Assembly: GCA_964236105.1 (NCBI GenBank)
Contig: CAXSBC010000011.1
Location: forward strand, 1 to 64,000
Direction: 5' to 3'
Origin: Lichenicola sp964236105
GTDB taxonomy: Bacteria > Pseudomonadota > Alphaproteobacteria > Acetobacterales > Acetobacteraceae
Length of the DNA stretch: 64,000 nt
In this document: positions 36,828 to 44,721 of the stretch, piece by piece
Layout of the letters: the number at the start of each line of letters is the position of its first letter
Position numbering within the stretch: position 1 is the first letter of the stretch
Made by a program: the position numbers and the translations under genes
The notes under the pieces: model-generated
The model's database searches: none
Seen by the model: only the letters and a program-made list of their open reading frames with translations
Told to the model about the DNA's origin: nothing

Positions 36828-38495
36828 TCAGCCGGGCTGGTCGCTGCCGCTGCCGCCGTCGCTGCCGCCGCTGTCGTCACCCGAACCGCTGTCGCCGCTG
36901 GCATCGTTGCCGCCGGCGCCGCTGCTGTTATCCGCCTGGCCGCCGTCCGGGGAGACGGCCACGAACGCCATCTGGCCGTTATGCAGGATGCGCAGCGCCA
37001 CGTTGCCCTTCGCCAGGGCCGCATGCACCGCATCAGCCGCGTCCCTGGGGTTGGCCACCAGCCGGTTGCCGACGGCGACGATGATGTCGCCGGCATGGAT
37101 GCCGGCGGCGTCCGCAGGCGAGCCGGAGCGGACCGAGCGGACGACGGCGCCATGGACGCTGCCGTCGACGCCGAGCTGCTGGCGCAGGTCGGGGGTCAGT
37201 GCGGCCAGCGACACGCCGATCGAGCCGTTGTTGCCCGCACCGCCGTCCTGGCCGCCGCTGCCGCCGCCGGTGCCGTTATGGCCTGCGAGGTTGGCGACAG
37301 TCGCGTCGGCGGTCTGCGAGGCGCCGTTGCGCAGGTAGGTGAGCGTCACCCGGCCGTTGGGCGTGACGTCGGCGACCTTGATCGCCAGATCCTTCGGATT
37401 GGCGATCTTCTGGCCGTTCAACGCCGTGATGACGTCGCCGGGCTTGATGCCGGCCTTCTCCGCCGGACTGTCGGACTGCACGCTGGCGACCAGGGCGCCG
37501 GTGGCCGGGCCCGACGCGGGAACCGGCAGGCTGAGCGCCTTGGCCATGCCGGGGGTGATCTCCTGCGCGGTGACGCCCAGGTAGCCGCGCACCACGTGGC
37601 CGGTCTTCTCCAGCTGCGCCACCACGTTCTTGACCACGTCCGAGGGGATCGCGAAGCCGATGCCGATGCTGCCGCCCGACGGCGACAGGATGGCGGTGTT
37701 CACGCCCACGACCTTGCCGTCCTGGGTGAACAGGGGTCCGCCGGAGTTGCCGCGGTTGATTGCGGCATCCACCTGGATGAAGCTGTCATAGGGGCCGTCG
37801 CCGATGTCGCGGCCGCGCGCCGACACGATGCCGGCGGTGACCGAGCCGCCGAGGCCGTACGGGTTGCCGACCGCGATCACCCACTGGCCGGGCTCGACGT
37901 CGTTGCTCTCGCCGAGCTGGATGAAGGACAGCTTGGCCGAGGGCTTCACCTTGAGCAGAGCGAGGTCGGTGCCGGAATCGCGGCCGATCACCTTGGCCTT
38001 CAGGGTGGTGCCGTCATCCAGCGTGACGCTGACGGCGGTGGCGTTCTTCACCACGTGGTTGTTGGTGACGATGAAGCCGTCGGCGGAGATGATGAAGCCC
38101 GAGCCGCGTGCCTCGACCGTCCGCGACGCGTGGTTCTGCGGCGTCATCTGGAACGGGAACGGGAACGGGAACGGCATCTGCTGGCCGCCCTGGCTGCCGC
38201 CGCCCCCCTGGCTGCCGCCACTCCCCTGGCTGCCGTCGCTGTCGTCGTCCGAGCCGTCATCCTTGATGATCGAGGTGATGGAGACGACCGCCGGCTTCAC
38301 CTGCTTGATCAGGCCGACGAAGTCCGGAAGCTTCACGGTCATGCCGCTGGGCTGGATGGCGGTCTGGGCGCGGGCGGGCGAGGGATGCGAGGCGACGCCG
38401 CCGAGCATGGTGCCGGCCACCAGCACGGCCAGGAAGGAGCGGACCGCCCGGCGAGGGGCGGTGTGCTGCGGATGGATCTGCGAGGCGTCAGACAT
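36828..38495 (-). CDS. Deg/HtrA-family periplasmic serine protease
   Basis: A 555-residue exported protease. After a signal peptide (to about residue 43), a long Gly/Ser/Gln-rich insert and a PFPFPFPF run lead into the trypsin-like domain with His147 (TNNHVV), Asp177 (GTDLAL) and Ser251 (GNSGGP). Two PDZ domains follow, the second separated by a Gly-rich linker, and the protein ends in a low-complexity Gly/Ser/Asp tail of about 35 residues. It degrades or refolds damaged envelope proteins. The low-complexity parts are unusually long for the family. Confidence 0.93.
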   Translation of the reverse strand: MSDASQIHPQHTAPRRAVRSFLAVLVAGTMLGGVASHPSPARAQTAIQPSGMTVKLPDFVGLIKQVKPAVVSITSIIKDDGSDDDSDGSQGSGGSQGGGGSQGGQQMPFPFPFPFQMTPQNHASRTVEARGSGFIISADGFIVTNNHVVKNATAVSVTLDDGTTLKAKVIGRDSGTDLALLKVKPSAKLSFIQLGESNDVEPGQWVIAVGNPYGLGGSVTAGIVSARGRDIGDGPYDSFIQVDAAINRGNSGGPLFTQDGKVVGVNTAILSPSGGSIGIGFAIPSDVVKNVVAQLEKTGHVVRGYLGVTAQEITPGMAKALSLPVPASGPATGALVASVQSDSPAEKAGIKPGDVITALNGQKIANPKDLAIKVADVTPNGRVTLTYLRNGASQTADATVANLAGHNGTGGGSGGQDGGAGNNGSIGVSLAALTPDLRQQLGVDGSVHGAVVRSVRSGSPADAAGIHAGDIIVAVGNRLVANPRDAADAVHAALAKGNVALRILHNGQMAFVAVSPDGGQADNSSGAGGNDASGDSGSGDDSGGSDGGSGSDQPG

Positions 38496-38613
38496 GGTGT
38501 TCCTGTTGCTTGGGTCCGGCTGGCTTGGCTTAGGCGGAACCGATCATCTGGTAGTGCGGCAGACCATGCGTCGCCTCGCCACACATCACTCCTACGTGGC
38601 GATGAAACATGCG

Positions 38614-39057
38614 TTAGCCACGCAGGCTCGCGAAGAACGCGCGCAGCAGGGCTGCGCACTCGCGCTCGTCGATGCCGCCGACCACATCGGGCCGGTGCAG
38701 GCAGCCCGGCTGCCCGTAGAGGCGCGGGCCGTGCTCGATGCCGCCGCCCTTGGGATCGTAGGCGCCGAACAGCACCCGGGCGATGCGGAAATGCGACGCG
38801 GCGGCGGCGCACATCGGGCAGGGCTCGAGCGTCGCCACCAGGCTGCAGCCTTGCAGCCGGCTGCGTCCGAGCCGGGCGGCCGCCGCGCGCAGGGCCAGCA
38901 GCTCGGCATGGGCGGAAGCGTCGCGGGAGGCCTCGACCTGGTTGCCGGCGCGGGCGAGCACGGCGCCGTCCGGGCCCAGCACCAGGGCGCCGACCGGCAC
39001 CTCGCCGCGGCGCGCGGCGGCGCGCGCCTCCTCCAGGGCGGCCTGCATCGGCGTCAT
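38614..39057 (-). CDS. tadA: tRNA-specific adenosine deaminase TadA
   Basis: A 147-residue zinc deaminase that converts A34 to inosine in tRNA-Arg(ACG). Zinc ligand and catalytic Glu are in HAE (residues 50-52), and the other ligands in PCPMC (Cys80, Cys83). Length is standard. It diverges from the C26 peptidase gene with a 48-base gap. Confidence 0.93.
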   Translation of the reverse strand: MTPMQAALEEARAAARRGEVPVGALVLGPDGAVLARAGNQVEASRDASAHAELLALRAAAARLGRSRLQGCSLVATLEPCPMCAAAASHFRIARVLFGAYDPKGGGIEHGPRLYGQPGCLHRPDVVGGIDERECAALLRAFFASLRG

Positions 39058-39105
39058 CGGTCCTCCGGAATTCCCCGCGCGACGATATTGCTCTAACCAG
39101 GGCGC

Positions 39106-39837
39106 ATGAAGCGCATCCGTCCGATCATCGGCGTCACCCTGGACAGCGAGCAGGGCGGCACCAGGGAGGCTCCGTCCTATTCCGCCTATCCCTGGTACGC
39201 GCTGCGCAAGAACTACATGAGCAGCCTGGTCCAGGCCGGCGGGCTGCCGGTGGCGCTGCCGCATCATGCCGAGATCGCCGAGGACATGCTCGACGCGATC
39301 GATGCGCTGGTCGTCACCGGGGGCGCCTTCGACGTCGATCCCAGGCTCTACGGCATCGACGAGCAGCACGAGACGGTGGTGCTCAAGCAGAGCCGCACCC
39401 GCGCCGAGATGGTGCTGCTGCGCGGCGCCCTGGAGCGCGACATGCCGATCCTCGGCATCTGCGGCGGACAGCAGCTGCTGGCGGTGGCACTGGGCGGCAC
39501 GCTGATCCAGCACATCCCGGACAGCATCGAGGGCGCGCTGGCGCACGAGCAGCCCAATCCCCGCCACGAGCCCGGCCATCCGGTGCGCATCGAGCCGAAC
39601 ACGCTGCTGGCGCGGATCGTCGGCACCGGGGGCATGCAGGTGAACTCGGCGCACCACCAGGCGGTGCGCGATCCGGGGCGCGGACGGGTGAACGCACTGG
39701 CCGCGGACGGGGTGATCGAGGGCATCGAGCATCCCGACAGGCGGTTCTGCCTGGGGCTGCAGTGGCATCCGGAGTTCGGCATCGATGCGGGCGACCGCCG
39801 GGTGCTCGAGGCGCTGGTCTCGGCGGCGTCGGGTTGA
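39106..39837 (+). CDS. Class I glutamine amidotransferase-like hydrolase, peptidase C26 (PuuD-like)
   Basis: A 243-residue hydrolase related to gamma-glutamyl-GABA hydrolase. The nucleophile Cys119 lies in GICGGQQ, and the WHPE motif near the C-terminus supplies His and Glu. The VVTGGAFDVDPRLYG stretch is typical of the family. Polyamine genes are not nearby, so a putrescine role is unproven. Its stop overlaps the presumed TTG start of rluB. Confidence 0.88.
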   Translation: MKRIRPIIGVTLDSEQGGTREAPSYSAYPWYALRKNYMSSLVQAGGLPVALPHHAEIAEDMLDAIDALVVTGGAFDVDPRLYGIDEQHETVVLKQSRTRAEMVLLRGALERDMPILGICGGQQLLAVALGGTLIQHIPDSIEGALAHEQPNPRHEPGHPVRIEPNTLLARIVGTGGMQVNSAHHQAVRDPGRGRVNALAADGVIEGIEHPDRRFCLGLQWHPEFGIDAGDRRVLEALVSAASG

Positions 39838-40601
39838 GCGCCGACGACGCCTTCCCGCCCGAGGCCGGCGCCGATGCGGGTGCCGGGCGCGGCGAGCGGA
39901 TCGCCAAGTGGCTGGCACGCGCCGGGGTCGCCAGCCGGCGCGATGCCGAGAAGCTGCTGACCGAGGGCCGGGTCCGGCTGAACAACGCCGTCGTCACGCA
40001 TCCGGCGACCTTCGTGCAGCCGGGCGACGTGGTGCAGCTCAACAAGACGGTGGTCGACCAGCCCGACCGCACCCGGCTGTGGCGCTATCACAAGCCGGAC
40101 GGGCTGGTGACGACGCACAAGGACCCCGAGGGCCGGCCGACGGTGTTCGCGGCCCTGCCGCCCGGGCTGCCGCGGGTGGTGTCGGTCGGCCGGCTCGACC
40201 TCAACAGCGAGGGGCTGCTGCTGCTGACCAACGACGGCGCCCTGGCGCGCCAGCTCGAGCTGCCGTCGAACGGCTGGATCCGGCGCTACCGGGTGCGGGT
40301 GTTCGGCTCGGTGGACGAGCGCCAGCTGGCCGATCTGGCCCGGGGCCCGGTGGTGGACGGGGTGCAGTACGGGCCGATCGAGGCCGGACTCGACAGCCGC
40401 AAGGGCGACAATGCCTGGATCACCGTGGCGCTGCGCGAGGGCCGCAACCGGGAGATCCGGCGGGTGATGATCGGCCTGGGCTTCCATGTCAGCCGCCTGA
40501 TCCGCACCTCCTACGGCCCGTTCCAGCTCAGCACCCTCGGCCGCTCCGAGCTCGAGGAAGTCACCGGCAAGGTCCTGCGCGAGCAGCTCCCGAAGACATG
40601 A
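39834..40601 (+). CDS. rluB: Ribosomal large subunit pseudouridine synthase, RluB-like
   Basis: A 255-residue enzyme with an N-terminal S4 RNA-binding domain (RIAKWLARAGVASRRDAEKLL) and an RsuA/RluB catalytic domain with the active Asp in GRLDLNSEGLLL, followed by EGRNREIRRVM. The likely target is U2605 of 23S rRNA. The start is TTG at 39834, overlapping the upstream stop (TTGA); no ATG or GTG lies before the S4 domain in frame. It is followed by a hairpin repeat and rsmD. Confidence 0.88.
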   Translation: MSADDAFPPEAGADAGAGRGERIAKWLARAGVASRRDAEKLLTEGRVRLNNAVVTHPATFVQPGDVVQLNKTVVDQPDRTRLWRYHKPDGLVTTHKDPEGRPTVFAALPPGLPRVVSVGRLDLNSEGLLLLTNDGALARQLELPSNGWIRRYRVRVFGSVDERQLADLARGPVVDGVQYGPIEAGLDSRKGDNAWITVALREGRNREIRRVMIGLGFHVSRLIRTSYGPFQLSTLGRSELEEVTGKVLREQLPKT

Positions 40602-40610
40602 ATTGGGTTT

Positions 40611-40659
40611 CAAAAGGGCTGCGCCCTTTTGCGGGAGCGCAGAGGGCGGAGCCCTTTGC
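40611..40659 (+). repeat. Two-hairpin intergenic repeat, copy 2
   Basis: Between rluB and rsmD. A 9-bp hairpin (CAAAAGGGC, loop TGC, GCCCTTTTG) is followed by CGGGAGC and a second 9-bp hairpin (GCAGAGGGC, loop GGA, GCCCTTTGC, one G-U pair). It has the same architecture as the copy at 23488-23529, with changed but still paired stems. The second hairpin directly abuts the GTG of rsmD. Confidence 0.6.
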
Positions 40660-41208
40660 GTGCGCATAATCGCCGGCACCCTGCGCGGCCGGTCCCTCGC
40701 CTCCGCCTCCGCCGCCACCCGCCCGACCGCCGACCGCGTGCGCCAGGCCCTGTTCGACATGCTCCGCCACGCCGACTGGGCCGGTGAGGCGCTCGACGGC
40801 CCGGTGCTGGACGCCTTTGCCGGCACCGGCGCGCTCGGCCTGGAAGCCCTGTCGCGCGGCGCCGCGCGCGCCGTGTTCCTGGACTCCGACCGCGCCGCGC
40901 TGGCCTGCGTGGCCGCCAACATCGCCGCCTGCCGGATGGAGGCGTCGTCGCTGGCGATCGGCTGCGACGCGCTCCGGCCGCCCGCCGCGCGTTCGGGTTG
41001 GGGCGCCGCCGGCCTGGTGTTCCTGGACCCGCCCTACGGACAGTCGCTGGTGGCGCCCGCACTCGCGGCGCTGCGGCGGGCCGGCTGGGCTGCCGCCGAT
41101 GCGCTGGTGGTGGCCGAGATCGCCGCCGAGGAGCCGGCACCCACCGACCGAACGCTGCTGGCCGAGCGTCGGCACGGGGCGGCGCGGCTGTGTATCTGGC
41201 GTGAGTGA
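40660..41208 (+). CDS. rsmD: 16S rRNA (guanine966-N2)-methyltransferase RsmD
   Basis: A 182-residue methyltransferase. It begins VRIIAGTLRGR, the typical RsmD start, with ATRPTADRVRQALFDML next, SAM motif VLDAFAGTGALGLEAL and the catalytic motif DPPYG (in FLDPPYG). The GTG start has no ribosome site because a hairpin ends exactly at it; a TTG at 40603 would add a translated repeat. It overlaps the next gene by eight bases. Confidence 0.92.
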   Translation: MRIIAGTLRGRSLASASAATRPTADRVRQALFDMLRHADWAGEALDGPVLDAFAGTGALGLEALSRGAARAVFLDSDRAALACVAANIAACRMEASSLAIGCDALRPPAARSGWGAAGLVFLDPPYGQSLVAPALAALRRAGWAAADALVVAEIAAEEPAPTDRTLLAERRHGAARLCIWRE

Positions 41209-41533
41209 TCCGCGTCATCCGGTGACGCCGGACGGGCGGTATTTCGTGGTGCGCGGGCGGCTGTGGCGCTGCGCCGATCCCGCGCTGGAGGCGCCGGCGC
41301 GGGCGGAGCTGACGCGGGCGCTGATGGCGGCGCGGCGGGCCAAGCAGGTCGCGATGCGGGCCGGCGACGAGGCGGCGCGGGAGGCGGCGCGGCTGCGGGT
41401 CGATGCGGCGAAGCGCGCGCTGGGCGAGCGCGGCCCGGTGTGGTGGACCGACGGCGCCCCGGACCAGAACCGCCGCATGGCGCGCAACACGCTGTATGCC
41501 GCGTGGTTCGAGGCCCTGCCGGAGCCGACCTGA
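41201..41533 (+). CDS. Conserved small protein of unknown function
   Basis: A 110-residue soluble protein. It has a short beta segment (GRYFVVRGRLWRCADPAL), a long Arg/Ala-rich helix and the ending GERGPVWWTDGAPDQNRRMARNT, split here, a combination I recall from many proteobacterial hypothetical proteins. The GTG start overlaps the end of rsmD, so it is probably translated with it. No catalytic motif is recognised. Confidence 0.75.
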   Translation: MSDPRHPVTPDGRYFVVRGRLWRCADPALEAPARAELTRALMAARRAKQVAMRAGDEAAREAARLRVDAAKRALGERGPVWWTDGAPDQNRRMARNTLYAAWFEALPEPT

Positions 41534-41579
41534 CCCCGCCTGGCGTTGCGGTTCGGCGTCGGGCGCCAATCTCAGCCTC

Positions 41580-42410
41580 ATGCTGGTCCTGGGCGTCTGC
41601 CTGCTCTGCTTCGTGCTGGTCTACCTGCTGCCGCTCGGCGTGGCGGCCGCGCTGTATCGGTGGCGGGGGAGCGGCGCCGGCTGGCGGACGGCGGACCGGT
41701 CCAGCATCGGTCACCTGCCGCCGGCCCGCGTCCCGGAGGCCGTGGTGCGGGTGTTCGCGGCACAGACGGTGCGCTGGCGGGGGATCTTCGCCACCCATTG
41801 CTGGATCGTGTTCAAGCAGGCGGGGGCCGGGCGCTACACGCGCTACGACTACACCGCCTGGGGCGCGCCGATCCGGCTGAACGGCTTCGAGCCGGACGGG
41901 CGCTGGTTCGGTCATGTGCCCGAGATCGTGGTGGCGGCCGATGGCGCTGCCGCGGAGGCGCTGATTCCGCGCATGCAGGCGGCGATCGCCGGCTACGCGT
42001 TCGGCAACCCGGGCGACTATCGCGCCTGGCCCGGTCCGAACTCGAACACCTTCGTCGCCGCGGTGCTGGACGCGGTGCCGGAGATCGGCGCGTCGCTGCC
42101 GCCGACGGCGATCGGCCGGGACTATCCCTATGACGGGCGCTGGCTGCGGCGGACCGCGTCCGGCTGCGGGTTCAGGCTCAGCCTCGGCGGCTATGCCGGG
42201 CTGACGCTGGCCTGGATCGAGGGGATCGAGCTCAACCTGCTGGGGGCGGTGGCGGGGATCGACATCCGCCGTCCGGCGATCAAGCTGCCCGGGCTGGGCC
42301 GGCTCGGCCTGCCCGTGTCCGGCCGGAGCCGGCGCGCGACGTCGCAAGGCCTTACCAAGCCGGAACACCATGCTAGTTTCCGGCAAGGCAGCATGGGAGA
42401 TGGGCCGTGA
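41580..42410 (+). CDS. DUF3750-like membrane-anchored protein
   Basis: A 276-residue protein with one N-terminal membrane helix (MLVLGVCLLCFVLVYLLPLG) and a soluble domain. Recognisable DUF3750-type stretches are GIFATHCWIVFK, WPGPNSNTFVAAV and ASGCGFRLSLGGYAGL. The conserved His/Cys and the PNSNTF motif hint at a peptidase-like or lipid-processing fold, but no function is established. Its stop overlaps the next GTG start. Confidence 0.72.
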   Translation: MLVLGVCLLCFVLVYLLPLGVAAALYRWRGSGAGWRTADRSSIGHLPPARVPEAVVRVFAAQTVRWRGIFATHCWIVFKQAGAGRYTRYDYTAWGAPIRLNGFEPDGRWFGHVPEIVVAADGAAAEALIPRMQAAIAGYAFGNPGDYRAWPGPNSNTFVAAVLDAVPEIGASLPPTAIGRDYPYDGRWLRRTASGCGFRLSLGGYAGLTLAWIEGIELNLLGAVAGIDIRRPAIKLPGLGRLGLPVSGRSRRATSQGLTKPEHHASFRQGSMGDGP

Positions 42411-42679
42411 TCGACGACGCCAAGACGTTCCTGCGTCACTGGGTGGCCGGGCATATCAAGGATGAGCCCTATGTCGGCAGCAGCGAGCCGGACGATCGGC
42501 CGGTGCGCTATGCCAGCGCCTGCCTGAGCGATGCCGAGACGGCGGGACTGACGGCCGACCAGCTCGGCGGCGCCGCGTCCGACCTGCACGGAGCGCCCAG
42601 CCTGGAGGCGTTCATGACGATCGAGATCGACATCTCCGCGCAGAAGCACCATCACGAGCTGATCGGGCGCGCCACCTAG
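42407..42679 (+). CDS. Small hypothetical protein
   Basis: A 90-residue acidic protein starting with GTG in a four-base overlap with the preceding stop. It reads MIDDAKTFLRHWV at the start and ends in a His-rich stretch (QKHHHELIG). No membrane helix or signal. The overlap supports it being translated; function unknown. Confidence 0.6.
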   Translation: MIDDAKTFLRHWVAGHIKDEPYVGSSEPDDRPVRYASACLSDAETAGLTADQLGGAASDLHGAPSLEAFMTIEIDISAQKHHHELIGRAT

Positions 42680-42751
42680 CGGCAGCCTGCCCGTGCGGCT
42701 GCGGGGCGATCATCGGCCCGATCGGCCACAGGCGACACTGCCCTGGCCGCC

Positions 42752-42836
42752 TGGTGCCCGCCGCCGGACTCGAACCGGCACGCCCTTCGGACTGCGGATT
42801 TTAAGTCCGCTGCGTCTACCATTCCGCCAGGCGGGC
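42752..42836 (-). tRNA. tRNA-Leu (anticodon UAA)
   Basis: An 85-base tRNA read on the minus strand from GCCCGCC to an encoded CCA. The acceptor arms pair, the anticodon loop is CTTAAAA with anticodon TAA, a class II variable arm is present, and the T-loop reads GTTCGAGTC. No integrase or repeated tRNA end is seen beside it. Confidence 0.95.
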
Positions 42837-42888
42837 ATGTGCGGCCTGATCCGACGCTAACCGGATCCGGCAGCCAGGCAAGACCCCA

Positions 42889-43662
42889 TCAGCCGGTGCG
42901 CAGCAAGGCCGGGCCGTGCCGCTTGAGCCAGGCCTCGGCGTGCGCGCGATGCGGCGTCAGCTGGTCGACCAGCAGCCAGAAGCCGGCGCCGTGGTCGAGG
43001 TGGCACAGATGCGCCAGCTCGTGCGCCACCACGTAGTGCTGGATCTCCGGCGGCGCCATCACCAGCCGCCAGCTGAACATCACCACCCGCTCCGAGGAGC
43101 AGCTGCCCCAGCGGGTCGAGGTGTCCTTGATGACCAGGCGGGACGGCATCAGGTCGCGGCCGGCGGCGTCGGCCGCGATCCGCGTCACCAGGGCCGCCAG
43201 GCGCGCCCGCGCCTCGGTCCGCAGGAAATCCGCGACGCGCCGGGCGAGGAACGCACGCTCGCCGCTGACGCAGATCTCGTCCGCGTCGATCCACACGCCG
43301 CGCCGCGCGTCCGGCACGTGCCGGATCACGTGCGGCCGGCCGGCGAACAGCACGGTGGCGTTCTCGTCGAACGACACCACGCAGGGCAGGGCCGCCAGCC
43401 GTCCGACGACCCAGCTGGCATGGGTCTGCAGCAGCGCCAGCCCGGCCTCGCGTGCCGCCCGCAGCGGCAGCGTCACCACCACCGTGCCGGCGCGCGGATC
43501 GATCCGCAGCGAGATGCGACGCGCGCGACGGCACCGTCGCCAGCGCACCGGGGTCTCGCCCGCAGACAGACGCAGGAGTTCCGGCTGGGCCGGCAGCGAG
43601 CCGACGGTGCGGTCCTGGCCGCGCGGGCCCCGGGATGGCAGACGGGGCGAGGCGCTGGTCAT
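42889..43662 (-). CDS. YgjP/DUF45-family metal-dependent hydrolase
   Basis: A 257-residue protein with the SprT/YgjP-type zinc motif HELAHLCHLDHG (HExxH) in VVAHELAHL, and upstream the conserved RWGSCSSE segment. It resembles M48-like peptidases of unknown target. Its start overlaps the stop of the YcgN-like gene by four bases. The convergent tRNA-Leu lies just downstream. Confidence 0.87.
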   Translation of the reverse strand: MTSASPRLPSRGPRGQDRTVGSLPAQPELLRLSAGETPVRWRRCRRARRISLRIDPRAGTVVVTLPLRAAREAGLALLQTHASWVVGRLAALPCVVSFDENATVLFAGRPHVIRHVPDARRGVWIDADEICVSGERAFLARRVADFLRTEARARLAALVTRIAADAAGRDLMPSRLVIKDTSTRWGSCSSERVVMFSWRLVMAPPEIQHYVVAHELAHLCHLDHGAGFWLLVDQLTPHRAHAEAWLKRHGPALLRTG

Positions 43663-44186
43663 CGCCCGCCCGTTTCCGGGTCCGCGACGCCGCCGGCGGG
43701 AAGCCGGCGAACGACCGGCCCGACCGGACGGCTGACGCGCGGAACCCGGCCCGGCCAGGTCACGACGTGATGCTCGAGCGGACCGGCCTGGCGCTCGCTG
43801 ATCGCCCGGCCGCGCACCGAGATGCCGGCCTCGTGCACGCTGTCGGGCCGGCCGGACATCAGCGGGTGCCACCAGGCCAAGCCCCGACCCTCGGCGATCC
43901 GGCGATAGCCGCAGGACGGCGGCAGCCAGTCGATCTGCGCCAGCGCCGCCGGTGTCAGCTGCACGCAGTCCGGGATGCGCCTGCGGCGTCTGGGGTAGTC
44001 GGAGCAGGCGCTGCTGTCGATGTCGAGCAGGCGGCAGGCGACGTTGGTGTAGTGAATCTCGTCGGTGTCCTCGTCGCGCAGCTTGTGCAGGCAGCAGCGG
44101 CCGCAGCCGTCGCAGAGCGACTCCCACTCCGCGCCCGTCATCTCGTCGAGGGTCTTGGTCTTCCAGAACGGTGCGGGCGCCGGCAT
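43659..44186 (-). CDS. YcgN/UPF0260-family cysteine-rich protein
   Basis: A 175-residue protein. The N-terminal WKTKTLDEMTGAEWESLCDG is typical of UPF0260, followed by the Cys cluster CDGCGRCCLHKL, DIHYTNVACRLLD and CSDYPRR, likely metal-binding. The C-terminal 20 residues after PGRVPRVSRPVG are Pro/Arg-rich and may be less conserved. Function unknown. Confidence 0.85.
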   Translation of the reverse strand: MPAPAPFWKTKTLDEMTGAEWESLCDGCGRCCLHKLRDEDTDEIHYTNVACRLLDIDSSACSDYPRRRRRIPDCVQLTPAALAQIDWLPPSCGYRRIAEGRGLAWWHPLMSGRPDSVHEAGISVRGRAISERQAGPLEHHVVTWPGRVPRVSRPVGPVVRRLPAGGVADPETGGR

Positions 44187-44243
44187 GCCGTCAGCTTACG
44201 TGTTCCTGCCAGGATAAGGAAGAAGTGCCGCCGTCGCGGTCGG

Positions 44244-44702
44244 TCAGGAGGACAGCCTCAGCGCGGCGACATCGAGCAGGGCGGCGAGCAGGACGCCCAG
44301 CAGGATCGCAGGCCCGAGCTGCGGCAGCCATACCAGGCGCAGGATCGCCGCCCACCCGGCACCGAGCCCGGTTGCGGCGCGACGCTGACCGGGCGGCATC
44401 CGGGCTAGGGCGTTCAGAACCGGCAGCAGCAGCAGCGGCAGCACGCCCAGCACCAGATGCGGCGGCGGCCAGAGCGACATCCCCGGCAGCCCGAGCCCGA
44501 GCCTGCGAATGACGCCATGCCGCAGGTCCGGCCACGCGGCGAGGCAGGCGGCCGGGATCAGCAGGGCCAGCAGCACATGCCGGGCTCCCGTCAGCCAGGC
44601 GCGCGGCAGCCCGGCGAGCAGCCCGGCGAGCGCGACCCCGGCCACGCACGAGCCCAGCATCGAGGTCGCGGCGGCAGAGGCAAGCTGCGGCCACAGCGTC
44701 AT
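44244..44702 (-). CDS. Short ABC permease-like protein, probably degenerate
   Basis: A 152-residue membrane protein with about four hydrophobic segments. The C-terminal end keeps an EAA-type loop (AATGLGAGWAAILRLVWLPQLGPAI, split) that in ABC permeases docks on the ATPase, but the protein is about half the usual 270 residues and the first half of the domain is missing or unrecognisable. It follows the binding-protein gene by 19 bases. A reduced permease or remnant is the best reading. Confidence 0.55.
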   Translation of the reverse strand: MTLWPQLASAAATSMLGSCVAGVALAGLLAGLPRAWLTGARHVLLALLIPAACLAAWPDLRHGVIRRLGLGLPGMSLWPPPHLVLGVLPLLLLPVLNALARMPPGQRRAATGLGAGWAAILRLVWLPQLGPAILLGVLLAALLDVAALRLSS

Positions 44703-44721
44703 GAGCCGGGCCGGCGCCGGG

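Noticed and set aside
35640..40601. A continuous plus-strand open frame of about 1650 codons
   Set aside because: Only the last 255 codons (rluB) are real. The rest runs antisense to, or out of frame with, the sugar symporter, TSUP, Deg and tadA genes, and reads as Arg/Ala/His-rich nonsense typical of GC-rich shadow frames.
42752..42836. tRNA-Leu as an integration site for a mobile element
   Set aside because: No integrase, no repeated tRNA 3' end and no change in neighbouring gene type.
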